DNA of 64,000 nt, from positions 1 to 64,000 of the forward strand of contig JASGJA010000029.1 in NCBI GenBank assembly GCA_049840935.1, given 5' to 3'. The notes under the pieces are model-generated. The model did no database searches, was not told where the DNA came from, and saw nothing but the letters and a program-made list of their open reading frames with translations. This DNA comes from Mesorhizobium_G sp049840935. GTDB lineage: Bacteria > Pseudomonadota > Alphaproteobacteria > Rhizobiales > Rhizobiaceae. This document shows positions 7,788-16,886 of this stretch, one piece after another. The translations under genes and the position numbers were made by a program. How positions within the stretch are numbered: position 1 is the first letter of the stretch; every line of letters starts with the position of its first letter.

Positions 7788-9899
7788 ATGCCAGGTTTCC
7801 AGAACACCGCCGACAATGCCGACATTGATCTGGGTAGGCTTTTCGCCAGCCTCGGACGGCATTGGTTTCGCATATTGCTCGGCGCGCTGCTGTTTGTGGC
7901 GGCGGCATTTCTTTTCATATGGACCGCGACCTCGTTTTATCGTGGAGAAACGCGCTTGCTGATCGAGGCTCGCGAATCCGTTTTCACGCGGCCCGATGCT
8001 TCCGGCGAGAACGAACGGCCTTTGCTCGACGAAGAGGGGGTCACCAGTCAGGTGGAGGTTATTCTTTCCGCTGACAATCTGCGCCGGGTGGCTGACAAGC
8101 TGAACCTTGCCGGTGAGCAGGAGTTCGGCGCAATTGGCGAAGTGGGGCCGGTTAAGCAGTTTCTTATCCTGACGGGACTTGTGACCGATCCGTCGCAGCT
8201 TCCTGTCGATGAGCGCGTGATGAAAACACTGCGCGAGAACCTGAGCGTTTATCGCGTTGATAAATCACGTGTAATCGTTGTTGAGTTCACATCCTCCAAT
8301 CCCAAACTGGCGGCATCGGTGCCGAATGCCCTGGCTGATGAGTTCGTGACCGCGAGCCAAGCCGCGAAAAGCGCATCCAATGTGGACGCAACCGATTGGC
8401 TTGCACCGGAGATTGCTGACCTCACCAAGCGTGTGAAGGATGCGGAAGCAAAGGTTGCCGAATATCGCGCGAAGAACGGCTTGATCGTCGGTCCGAACGA
8501 TACGGTGCTCTCAACGTCGCAGTTGTCAGAGCTTTCGAGTGAGCTTTCACGCGTTCGAGCCAACCGTGCGACGGCTGAGGCCAATCTGGAAAGTGTGCGC
8601 AAGGCGCTCGATAGTGGCTCGACGCTGGATGCGCTGCCGGAAATCGTTGCGTCGCCCCTGATCCAGAATTTGCGCGACAGGCTTGCGCAGACCCGAGCGC
8701 AAATCGCTGATCTTTCAATCACGCTGCTTCCGAATCATCCCCGTATCCGGTCGCTGAATGCGCAAATCGCAAATCTGGAGCGTCAGATTCGGGCGGAAGC
8801 CGGCAATGTGCTGAAAGGCCTGACGAATACGGTTGAGACGGAACGTGCGCGCGAGCAGCAGCTCGTCGCGGACCTGAATCATTTGAAAGCCGAGTTTGGC
8901 CGCGCCGGGGAGCAGGAAGTGGATTTGCGTGCGCTGGAACGTGAGGCTGCGGCGCAGCGTGATTTGCTGCAATCCTACATGACGCGGTATCGGGAGGCTT
9001 CATCGCGGCAGGACCGCAACTACGTGCCTGCCGATGCACGCATATTCTCGCGGGCGACGGTGCCGTCTGAACCATATTATCCAAAGAAGCTGCCGATTAT
9101 CGGCGCATCGTTCGGTGCTGGGTTGCTGGCAATGTCTATCCTGACGCTACTTGGTGAGCTTTTCTCCGGGCGCGCGACCGTTCCAGCCGGTGGTGCTCGA
9201 CTTGAACCGGCGCGAGAACCGGAAGTGGTAGAGGTGATTGCGGCGCAGCCTGAACCGGTAGCCGTGCCTGCGCTGCCCGTCGCGGTGGAAATGCAGGTCA
9301 ACGACCGAGAGACCGGCGTTGCCGGCGCGGCGCGCAAGTTGGTTGAACTTGGATCGGGCAGGGCGCTTTTCGTTTCTCCAGAAGGGGATGAGGCCGCGGC
9401 ATCATCCGTGCTTGTAGCGCGGGAGATCGCTGACGCCGGGGTTCGTGTTCTGCTGATCGACCTGACAAGCAGCGGCGTTGCTGGCAAGCCCATGTTGGAT
9501 AGCGGCGCGTTGCCGGGCATTACCAACCTGCTGGCTGCGACCGCGCAGTTTACCGATGTGATCCACATGGACCTCTATTCGGATGCGCATGTGATCCCTT
9601 GCGGCACGGTAGATGCGGAAATTGCCATGCGCGGGATTGATCGGTTGCCGATGATCCTTGATGCGCTGGATTCGGCTTATGCAATCGTGATCGTGGAATG
9701 CGGACCGGCGCGGGCGGAATCAGTCCGCAGGCTTGCCGGCAATGGGTGCCAGTTGTTTGTGAGTGTGATTGATCGCGCTGACGATGTGGTGGAGAAGGCG
9801 ACCAAGGCACTGGAAGCTGAAGGGTATACGGACGTGACAATCGTAACGCCCGTCGGCCATGTCGCGCCGCCGACCATGCCGGGGCGCAATGCGGCCTAA
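7788..9899 (+). CDS. Wzc-like polysaccharide co-polymerase, degenerate kinase
   Basis: This is a chain-length determinant/exopolysaccharide transport protein of about 703 residues. A Wzz domain starts with membrane segment 1 (ILLGALLFVAAAFLFIW). A long coiled-coil periplasmic stretch ends at the proline-rich P-x2-P-xx-PKK-type motif (RATVPSEPYYPKKLPIIGAS) and membrane segment 2 near residues 445-470. A cytoplasmic P-loop-like domain begins near residue 525. Its Walker A site is lost: PEGDEAAASS stands where GEGKST is normal, Walker A' reads VLLIDLTSSG and Walker B IVIVECGPA. No C-terminal tyrosine cluster is present. It should regulate export or chain length but not act as a kinase. ATG 7788 is preferred to GTG 7779. 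Confidence 0.88.
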   Translation: MPGFQNTADNADIDLGRLFASLGRHWFRILLGALLFVAAAFLFIWTATSFYRGETRLLIEARESVFTRPDASGENERPLLDEEGVTSQVEVILSADNLRRVADKLNLAGEQEFGAIGEVGPVKQFLILTGLVTDPSQLPVDERVMKTLRENLSVYRVDKSRVIVVEFTSSNPKLAASVPNALADEFVTASQAAKSASNVDATDWLAPEIADLTKRVKDAEAKVAEYRAKNGLIVGPNDTVLSTSQLSELSSELSRVRANRATAEANLESVRKALDSGSTLDALPEIVASPLIQNLRDRLAQTRAQIADLSITLLPNHPRIRSLNAQIANLERQIRAEAGNVLKGLTNTVETERAREQQLVADLNHLKAEFGRAGEQEVDLRALEREAAAQRDLLQSYMTRYREASSRQDRNYVPADARIFSRATVPSEPYYPKKLPIIGASFGAGLLAMSILTLLGELFSGRATVPAGGARLEPAREPEVVEVIAAQPEPVAVPALPVAVEMQVNDRETGVAGAARKLVELGSGRALFVSPEGDEAAASSVLVAREIADAGVRVLLIDLTSSGVAGKPMLDSGALPGITNLLAATAQFTDVIHMDLYSDAHVIPCGTVDAEIAMRGIDRLPMILDALDSAYAIVIVECGPARAESVRRLAGNGCQLFVSVIDRADDVVEKATKALEAEGYTDVTIVTPVGHVAPPTMPGRNAA

Positions 9900-11090
9900 G
9901 CGTGACCTTTGACGAGTTGGCGCAAGCGCTTCGCCTGCTGCCAGATATGGGGCTGAGATTTCAGCCAGCGCTTTGCAGAGGAACCGGCCCGCAATCCAGC
10001 GGCAGCTATGCGGCCTCTCAATGTCAGCGGCACGACCACGTCGAATTGTTCGATTTCGTTATTGCACCATTGGCGCTTGTAAGGTTCGTCGCCTACGCTG
10101 AAATCATACAGGCGGTAGCCATTCTCGGCGGCTTTCTTGATAACCTCGAACAATAAATAGGAGCCGGGGCTATAAGCGCTGAGTTCATCGTTTGCGAACG
10201 CGCAAAATTCGCAGACGAGGCGCGCGCCATCGTTGCTGTGGCCGAACACGGCCCGCAGCTTGCCACCAATTTCCAAACCTTCCAATGTGAACAGGCGCAC
10301 TTGGCCGCTCAGAGCTTCGCTGAAAAGATTGCGGAACGCAGCGCGCACGGATAGCGGGGCAAATGGGTCGTCAATGCCGAGTGCCGCAAAGCGTTCGGCC
10401 TTCATTTCAAAGAAAGTGTTGAGCAAACGATCCACTTCAACCGGTGTCGAAGCATAGATCATGCGGACTTCGCCCGTTTCGTTGAATTTGCGAATCTGCC
10501 GCCGGTGCTTCTTCCACTTACTGCTGCCGCCGGTGCGCGCAACCAGTGCGTCGAAACCGTCGGTGATGTCCGCTGCCAGAGCGATATTGGCGCTTTGCTG
10601 GTGATTCAGCGCAGCAAATGGGTTGACCTTGCCTGCGCGCGAATGTGCCATGCGTTCCAAAGAAACAAGGTCGATGTCTGGGCGCTCTGCGGAGATCGAC
10701 TTCAGCAAAGCATCGAGCAAACCGGGTTCAATTCGGTCCATAGATTTCATAGGAACTAAGCGGGAAATTACCGTTCGCATGACGATGGCCGACATAACGG
10801 GCAACGCACATTGAACTGGTACGCACGACTTCCAGCGCCAGAGCCAGCACGCATTGCCCATGAGCCGCATGAACGCGCGCGATGATGATTTCAGTGCCGG
10901 ACTTGGCCCACGCTTCGATCCATTCCGGGCTTTGGGCGGGCGCAAAAATGGCCTGCATGCTCGCGCGCTCATAGGCTGCGAGATCATTATCTACCCGAAA
11001 TTCCCAACGAGAACCGGCCAATTTATGATGGTGATGACGCGAAATTCTTGGTGCGCTCAGCGCGTCTTCACGAAAAGCAATATCCGCCAT
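9896..11090 (-). CDS. FemAB/GNAT-type acyltransferase, frameshifted
   Basis: This belongs to the BioF2-like/FemAB GNAT superfamily often found in exopolysaccharide loci (CelD-like, HfsK-like). The N-terminal lobe (AIFAPAQSPEWIEAWAKS) lies in one frame from about 11090. The C-terminal lobe (RTGGSSKWKKHRRQIRKF, YSPGSYLLFEVIKKA, YDFSVGDEPYKRQW) lies in another. Removing one base at 10730-10733 (minus-strand CCGAATTGAA) joins IYGPN to EPGLLDAL. Its stop overlaps the end of the co-polymerase gene from the other strand. It probably acylates an amino sugar of the exported polymer. Start choice is tentative. Confidence 0.75.
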
Positions 11091-11204
11091 TGCATAGTTC
11101 CGCCATGCTCCGCCCCTCCGCAGTGCGCTGCGAAAGTAGCTCAAATTCAATTCCCGAGAGTTTCGGCGAAAGCTAAAATGCAAAAAATCCGGCGTAAGGT
11201 GATT

Positions 11205-11414
11205 TTAGCCCTTCGGCGAAATCATCATCCATTTGATGAGCAGCATAGCCGGTAATACCCACAAAATGCCCGATACCAAGAAAAAAAGGAGATGCACCAC
11301 CGGCCCGGAGTCGCCCAGCCGCGCGACCGCGACAGCGGTTGCCAGCAGTGAATAGATGACGACGAGCGCCACCAGCAGCACAGTTCCAATCAGTTTTTTC
11401 AGGCGAATGGGCAT
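11205..11414 (-). CDS. DUF2842 small membrane protein
   Basis: This 69-residue protein has two hydrophobic segments (IGTVLLVALVVIYSLLATAV and LLFFLVSGILWVLPAMLLIK) and the short C-terminal tail WMMISPKG. Length, pattern and the WxxPAxxLIKWM ending match DUF2842, a family typical of alphaproteobacteria. I chose ATG 11414 over an upstream TTG. It is divergent from the heme A synthase gene, a common pairing. Function is unknown. Confidence 0.75.
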   Translation of the reverse strand: MPIRLKKLIGTVLLVALVVIYSLLATAVAVARLGDSGPVVHLLFFLVSGILWVLPAMLLIKWMMISPKG

Positions 11415-11525
11415 GGCAGAGGCAATAGACCTTCTGAGAGCGCGCCGCAACAAGGACGCGACCGCATGTCGCGCGGCACGGCTCGCCCTTGCATGGCGGT
11501 TCGCGATGGTTCACCAACGCGCCCC

Positions 11526-12713
11526 ATGAGCAGCATCGCAGCCACGTCTTCTCCTTCCGCAGCCGCAAACACAGTGCAGCGAAATCGCGCGCTTTTGCGC
11601 GGCTGGTTGTATGTCGTGCTGCTGGTGCTGTTTGCGCTCGTTCTGGTTGGCGGTGCGACTTGGCTGACGGATTCGGGGCTGTCGATCACGGAGTGGAAGC
11701 CAATCCACGGCGTGATTCCGCCGCTTAACGAAGCCGAATGGCAGGAAGAATTCGCGAAGTATCAGCAAATTCCCGAATATTCCCAGATAAACAAAGGGAT
11801 GGATCTCGCTGGTTTCAAACGCATTTTCTGGTGGGAATGGGCGCATCGCATTTTGGCGCGCAGCGTTGGCGCGATCTTCGCGCTACCGCTTCTGTTTTTC
11901 TGGCTGACGGGTCGCGTTGAGCGGCGGTTGAAGCCGAAATTGGCTGGCATTCTGGCGCTTGGCGCGTTTCAGGGAGCCGTTGGCTGGTGGATGGTGTCGT
12001 CGGGCCTCGTGGAACGCACGGATGTGAGCCAGTACCGGCTGGCGACACATCTCACCATTGCTGCCGTCATTTTTGCGGCCACGATGGTGGTCGCTCGAGG
12101 GCTATGGCCGTCGCAAGGTGCGCCTGCATCGCGCTTTACGCAAAGGTTCGCAGGTTTTCTGGTTCTGGCCGTGCTCGTCCAGATTTATCTCGGCGGGCTG
12201 GTTGCGGGGCTGGATGCCGGTTTAAGCTATAATACTTGGCCGCTGATGGACGGAACGCTCGTGCCGGGCGATATGTTCGTCATCCATCCCGTGTGGCACA
12301 ATTTCTTCGAGAACCCGAAGCTGGTGCAGTTTGTGCACCGATTGGGGGCGTACGCGGTTTTTGCGCTGGCGCTGTGGCACATGATCGCCGTGCGTCGACG
12401 CGATCCGGGGACGCCGCACGCGCGGCGCGCGCTGATTCTGTTCCATCTGGTGTTACTACAGGCAATCGTGGGCATTGTGACGCTGTTGACGCAGGTGCAT
12501 CTGCACGTTGCGCTGACGCATCAGGCGCTTGCGCTAATCGTGCTTGGCTATGCGGCGGCGCATTGGCGCGCCACCAAGGGCAGCTATCCGCTGCCGGCTG
12601 CGGGTAGCACTAAGCTACGAAATAGCTTAGTGCTTGCGCCCGAGCATCAGATCCATGTTCTGAACGGCGGCGCCCGAAGCACCCTTACCCAGATTGTCCA
12701 ACAGGGCGACTGA
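11526..12713 (+). CDS. ctaA: heme A synthase (COX15/CtaA)
   Basis: Membrane enzyme that oxidises the C8 methyl of heme O to give heme A for aa3-type cytochrome oxidase. Eight membrane segments are visible. The conserved histidines appear in WWEWAHRILAR, YRLATHLTIAA, VQFVHRLGAY and VALTHQALAL, along with GGATWLTDSGLSITEWKP. ATG 11526 is preferred. The last 35 or so codons, after GSYPLPAAG, overlap the 3' end of argC on the other strand and do not resemble the family. A TAG at 12605 in the neighbouring frame would give a more usual length, so the C-terminus may be a frameshift artefact. Confidence 0.88.
   Translation: MSSIAATSSPSAAANTVQRNRALLRGWLYVVLLVLFALVLVGGATWLTDSGLSITEWKPIHGVIPPLNEAEWQEEFAKYQQIPEYSQINKGMDLAGFKRIFWWEWAHRILARSVGAIFALPLLFFWLTGRVERRLKPKLAGILALGAFQGAVGWWMVSSGLVERTDVSQYRLATHLTIAAVIFAATMVVARGLWPSQGAPASRFTQRFAGFLVLAVLVQIYLGGLVAGLDAGLSYNTWPLMDGTLVPGDMFVIHPVWHNFFENPKLVQFVHRLGAYAVFALALWHMIAVRRRDPGTPHARRALILFHLVLLQAIVGIVTLLTQVHLHVALTHQALALIVLGYAAAHWRATKGSYPLPAAGSTKLRNSLVLAPEHQIHVLNGGARSTLTQIVQQGD
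12607..12633. terminator. inverted repeat between convergent ctaA and argC
   Basis: GCACTAAGCTA-CGAAA-TAGCTTAGTGC is a perfect 11-bp stem with a 5-nt loop. It sits at the meeting point of convergent ctaA and argC and contains the argC stop (TAA, complement of 12627-12629). It fits a bidirectional terminator, but no clear T run follows on either strand. Confidence 0.5.
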
Positions 12714-13567
12714 GATTCGCCTGCCCTTGGCCTTCCGTGCCGAACACATAAAGCTTCATACGGTCGGTATCGGCCAGTTCGGTCGGGTCGAGACGCCCGA
12801 TCCTGGCGCTCTCGGCCAGCGGCACGACTTCCACAATGGATTGACCGGCATAGTGCTTTTCGAGCGCACCGTGGAGGTCTGCAAGCGTTGGTGAGCCATT
12901 GAGGTCGCCGACGAAAACCGGCACCTGCACGATCATGCCCTGAGCGAATCTGCCAACGGAAGGCGAGAAGATCGGCTTACGATCCAGCAGACCGTGCGTT
13001 TTCATCTCCGCGACGTGCTTGTGCATGAGCGGAAGCCCGTAAACGAAATACGGGGAATCGATGTGATCCGGGTTTGCCGGGTCTTCCATCTGCGCGATCA
13101 TTTGCTTGCCGCCGCCGGTATAACCCGAAACGGCATTGATCGTGACAGGATAGTCAGCCGGAAGAATGTCCAGCCGCAACGAGCGGACGCACGAGCGAGA
13201 TTGCGCCGGTTGGGTAACAGCCCGGATTGGCGACGAGCCGCGCGCGCTCGATGCGCTCACGTTGGGCCGGCTCCATTTCGGCAAAGCCATAGGTCCAGTC
13301 CGGGTGAACGCGGTGCGCGGTCGACGTATCGATGATGCGCGTAGAGTTCTTGCCCTCAAGCATGGCGACAGCCTCGCGGGAGGCATCGTCAGGCAGGCAA
13401 AGAATGGCGATGTCTGCCTCGGACAGCATGGCGGCGCGCATATCGCGATTGCGCCGCTCGACTTCCGGGATTGAAAGGATCGCGAGATCGTCACGCGCGG
13501 CCAGCCTCGAACGGATTTGCAATCCGGTCGTGCCATGCTCGCCGTCGATGAAGATCTTGGGTTTCAT
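12627..13567 (-). CDS. argC: N-acetyl-gamma-glutamyl-phosphate reductase (type 2), frameshifted
   Basis: Catalyses the third step of arginine synthesis, the NADPH-dependent reduction of N-acetylglutamyl phosphate. The N-terminal Rossmann part (KIFIDGEHGTTGLQIRSRL) and the active-site segment VANPGCYPTGAISLVRPL are in the first frame from ATG 13567. The middle (ILPADYPVTINAVSGYTGGG, SPYFVYGL) is in a second frame. The end (VALLDNLGKGASGAAVQNMD) is in a third. One surplus base near 13168-13170 and one near 12713-12735 account for this. Active-site Cys is present. It follows speB by 27 bp. Both shifts are probably sequence errors, unless the strain needs external arginine. Confidence 0.85.
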
Positions 13568-13594
13568 TTCAATTCCACTCCTGAATTGACGCTC

Positions 13595-14590
13595 TCATAT
13601 GCCGCCAGCTTCGTGCAGTCCAGAACTGTTACCATTGTCCTCGAAACGCGCGCGCCGCTCGGCCAGCAGGCCCAGATAATGCATCGCGACCGATGAAGCG
13701 GCGATGGCAGTTATATCGGCATGATCGTAAGCCGGTGCAACCTCCACCACATCTGCCCCGACAATATCCAGATGCGTGAGCTGACGCAGCACGGAGAGGA
13801 TTTTAGCGGAGGATGGACCGCCTGCGACAGGCGTACCCGTTCCCGGCGCGAACGCAGGGTCGAGGCAATCAATATCGAAGGTGACATAACATTTGCGCCC
13901 GCCCGTGCGGTCGGCGATGGCATAGGCAATATCCGCCGCGCGCATCTCCTCCACCTCGTTGCCGTAGATGATCTTGATGCCGCAATCGTCTGGCGCGTGG
14001 GTACGAATGCCGATCTGGATAGAACGGTCGGGGTCGACGATGCCAGCGCGAACCGCGCGACCAACAAAACTGCCGTGATCGATGCGCTTGCCGTCGTCGA
14101 ACCACGTATCCTGATGCGCATCGAACTGCACTAACGCCAGTGGGCCGTGGATGGCAGCGTGTGCTTTCAGGATTGGCCAAGTGATGAAATGGTCGCCGCC
14201 GAGGGTGAGCAGAAACGCGCCGCTCTTGAGCAGCTTTGCGGCCTCGCGCTCAATGGTGCCGGGCGTTTTCTGGTGATTGCCGTTGTCCAGAAGGCAATCG
14301 CCATAGTCGACCACCGCCATTTTCTCGAACAGGTCGCGATTGAACGGATACTGCGGATCGTTGTCGAAAATAGCGGAGGCGCGGCGTATCGCCTGCGGAC
14401 CAAAACGAGCGCCGGGGCGGTTCGTGACCGCGGCATCAAACGGCACGCCCCAGACCACGACATCCGCGCCCTTGACGTTCTTCGTATATTTGCGGCGCAT
14501 GAAGGAAAGGGCGCCCGCGTAAGTGGGATCGGACGCCGCGCCGGTTAATCCGCGCGCAGTGAAAGCATTGTCGATTGACGATGACGGCAT
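13595..14590 (-). CDS. speB: agmatinase (ureohydrolase family)
   Basis: Hydrolyses agmatine, or possibly another guanidino compound, to putrescine and urea. The dimanganese-binding motifs are complete: LTLGGDHFITWP, QFDAHQDTW and FDIDCLDPAFAPGTGTP. Length (331) and the SERG-like N-terminal layout (VVWGVPFDAAVTNRPGARFGPQAIR) match agmatinases rather than arginases. ATG 14590 is clear. It sits upstream of argC in the same direction, so arginine-family genes are together. Recent work shows that related ureohydrolases can act on guanidine, so the substrate is inferred. Confidence 0.88.
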   Translation of the reverse strand: MPSSSIDNAFTARGLTGAASDPTYAGALSFMRRKYTKNVKGADVVVWGVPFDAAVTNRPGARFGPQAIRRASAIFDNDPQYPFNRDLFEKMAVVDYGDCLLDNGNHQKTPGTIEREAAKLLKSGAFLLTLGGDHFITWPILKAHAAIHGPLALVQFDAHQDTWFDDGKRIDHGSFVGRAVRAGIVDPDRSIQIGIRTHAPDDCGIKIIYGNEVEEMRAADIAYAIADRTGGRKCYVTFDIDCLDPAFAPGTGTPVAGGPSSAKILSVLRQLTHLDIVGADVVEVAPAYDHADITAIAASSVAMHYLGLLAERRARFEDNGNSSGLHEAGGI

Positions 14591-14681
14591 AGAGTGTCCC
14601 TCATTTAATCGAGGCGTCTTTATTCGATATTATTTTCAGGATTGCGACCCCTAAATGGAGTTCGAACTGTGCGAGGATTTG

Positions 14682-15125
14682 ATGAGTAAAGCCAAAGAGC
14701 GTGACAAGCGTAGCGATTACAAGGTTTTCAGGACGATAACCACGCGCTGGGCGGACAATGATGTTTACGGTCACATGAACAATGTGGTGCATTATTCGCT
14801 GTTCGATACGGCTATAAATGGCTGGCTATTCGAAGAGGGCGCGCTGGATTTCGCGCGCGGAGAAACGATTGGGCTCGTCGTGGAAACGGGCTGTCGCTAC
14901 TTCGCGGAGATGGGATTTCCCGACACCATCACCGCAGGCATTCGGGTTGGCAAAATCGGCAATACGTCAGTGCGCTACGAGATAGGCCTGTTCCGCAACG
15001 ATGATGCGGAGGCTTCGGCGCAAGGTTTTTTCGTGCATGTGTATGTGGAGCGCGCCACGCGCAAGCCGCAGCCTGTGGCCGGAAAATTCAGGAAATTGCT
15101 GGAAGCCGCAGCTATAAATGCATAA
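14682..15125 (+). CDS. 4HBT-fold acyl-CoA thioesterase
   Basis: This small hotdog-fold protein of 147 residues belongs to the YbgC/4-hydroxybenzoyl-CoA thioesterase group. The conserved N-terminal motif TRWADNDVYGHMNNVVHYS carries the catalytic Asp, and RYFAEMGFPDTI follows. I chose ATG 14682 because GAGGA lies about six bases upstream; an in-frame ATG at 14655 lacks such a site. It is divergent from speB. The acyl substrate is unknown. Confidence 0.82.
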   Translation: MSKAKERDKRSDYKVFRTITTRWADNDVYGHMNNVVHYSLFDTAINGWLFEEGALDFARGETIGLVVETGCRYFAEMGFPDTITAGIRVGKIGNTSVRYEIGLFRNDDAEASAQGFFVHVYVERATRKPQPVAGKFRKLLEAAAINA

Positions 15126-15174
15126 CGCCGCTAGATGGCAGCGTTACATAACATCATATATTTGCGGCGGTCTG

Positions 15175-16704
15175 CTAAACTTTCGCGGAAACCATCATGA
15201 AGGCCGGAGTTTCGTCGCCGAATCCCACGGTCGTATTGATATCGTCATCATCGCGGTGACGACGATGATTGCGAGCAGGGCGGTCGCGCTGTTCCGGCTG
15301 AACCTTGCGGTCGGCATTGTCGTTGCGGATCGCTTCCTTGCGGCTGCGGCGTTCCGCGACAGCATCCGGTACCTCAACGGTTTCCGGCTGCGGACTCTTC
15401 TCCGGCTTGGCCTCTTGCGGTTTACCGCGCGTGTCCTTGCCTCTGGAGCGTGACTTCGCGTTGCGGCCACGCGGCCGTTCATCCTGCGCATCATCGCTTG
15501 GCGCGAGAGTGGACAGGTCGCCGCTGTGCCAATCGATCGATTTGCCGATCAGCTTTTCGATGGCATCAACATAGCGCGTGTCACTGCGCGTCACGATTGT
15601 GAATGCCTTGCCGCTGCGGCCCGCGCGGCCTGTACGGCCAATGCGGTGCACGTAATCTTCCGAGTGGATCGGAACATCAAAGTTGAAAACGTGGCTGACG
15701 TCAGGAATATCCAGCCCGCGTGCGGCGACATCTGATGCGACGAGCAGCTTGAGCTTACCGTCGCGGAAATTTGACAGCATGGTCATACGGGCGCGCTGAT
15801 CCATGTCGCCATGCAGAGCGCCCGCGTTGAAATCATACTTCACCAGCGAGCGGAAAAGCTCCGACACGTCAACCTTGCGATTGCAGAAGATGATCGCGTT
15901 CTTGATGGACTCGTCTTCTTCCTTGATGAGATCCCGCAGCACTGCGCGTTTGTCCCAAGGCTTGGAGCCGGATTTAACGAGCGTCTGCGTGACCGTGGAA
16001 GCTGTGGACGCGGGGCGAGCCACTTCAATGCGCACCGGCGCGTGCAGAAACTGTTCGGTGAGCTTCGTGATTTCCGGCGGCATGGTGGCCGAGAAAAACA
16101 GCGTCTGCCGCGTGAACGGGATCAGCTTGCAGATGCGCTCGATGTCAGGAATGAAGCCCATGTCGAGCATACGGTCGGCTTCATCGATCACGAGAATTTC
16201 CACGCCGGTGAGCAGCAGCTTGCCGCGCTCGAAATGGTCCAGCAGGCGGCCCGGCGTTGCGATCAGCACATCCGCGCCGCGCTCAAGCTTCTTTTCCTGA
16301 TCGTCAAACGATACGCCGCCGATGAGCAACGCGACCGTCAGGCGATGGTTCTTGCCGTATTTAACGAAGTTCTCTTCGACCTGAGCGGCAAGCTCGCGTG
16401 TTGGTTCAAGGATTAGCGTGCGCGGCATACGGGCGCGTGCGCGACCCTTTTCCAGTCGGGTGAGCATGGGCAGCACGAAAGAAGCCGTTTTGCCTGTGCC
16501 AGTCTGCGCAATGCCCAGAACATCCTTACCCTGCAGCGCGTGCGGAATAGCTCCAGCCTGAATTGGCGTTGGGTTCAGGTACCCGCTGTCCGTAACCGCG
16601 GAAAGCACCTTCTGTGAAAGACCAAGGTCAGCAAAAGACACTTGCTCAGTCTGTGTTTCTGGTTCGGTGGTCACGCCCGGTACGGACTCTATAACTTCTG
16701 ACAA
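15175..16704 (-). CDS. DEAD-box RNA helicase (RhlE-like)
   Basis: ATP-dependent RNA helicase of 509 residues. Motifs appear in order: Q motif (PTPIQAGAIPHAL), Walker A (AQTGTGKTASF), PTRELAAQ, TPGRLLDH, DEAD (VIDEADRMLDMGF), SAT (FFSATMP), and C-terminal HRIGRTGRAGRSG. A basic, disordered tail of about 120 residues (rich in R, K, E and D) follows, typical of RhlE. It starts at a TTG at 16704. It likely acts in ribosome assembly or RNA decay. The gene stands alone on the minus strand. Confidence 0.88.
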   Translation of the reverse strand: MSEVIESVPGVTTEPETQTEQVSFADLGLSQKVLSAVTDSGYLNPTPIQAGAIPHALQGKDVLGIAQTGTGKTASFVLPMLTRLEKGRARARMPRTLILEPTRELAAQVEENFVKYGKNHRLTVALLIGGVSFDDQEKKLERGADVLIATPGRLLDHFERGKLLLTGVEILVIDEADRMLDMGFIPDIERICKLIPFTRQTLFFSATMPPEITKLTEQFLHAPVRIEVARPASTASTVTQTLVKSGSKPWDKRAVLRDLIKEEDESIKNAIIFCNRKVDVSELFRSLVKYDFNAGALHGDMDQRARMTMLSNFRDGKLKLLVASDVAARGLDIPDVSHVFNFDVPIHSEDYVHRIGRTGRAGRSGKAFTIVTRSDTRYVDAIEKLIGKSIDWHSGDLSTLAPSDDAQDERPRGRNAKSRSRGKDTRGKPQEAKPEKSPQPETVEVPDAVAERRSRKEAIRNDNADRKVQPEQRDRPARNHRRHRDDDDINTTVGFGDETPAFMMVSAKV

Positions 16705-16777
16705 TGTGTAATTGCGCCCTTATTGGCGAGTGAGCGGCCGTGCCGCGTAAGGCGCAATGCGCCTGTTTTCCTGCCGC

Positions 16778-16806
16778 GACGTAGGCTCAACCCCAATATT
16801 TGTCAA
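16778..16806 (-). promoter_or_regulatory. candidate promoter of the RhlE-like gene
   Basis: On the minus strand a perfect -35 hexamer TTGACA (complement of 16801-16806) is followed after 17 bases by TACGTC, about 75 bp upstream of the helicase start. The -10 match is weak. Confidence 0.35.
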
Positions 16807-16886
16807 CTAAACCTGATAGGCTGATTAGAACTTTCAATCGATCTAGCTAAAAAAGTCACGCACAAGTGTGCCAATTTGTTCGGTTG

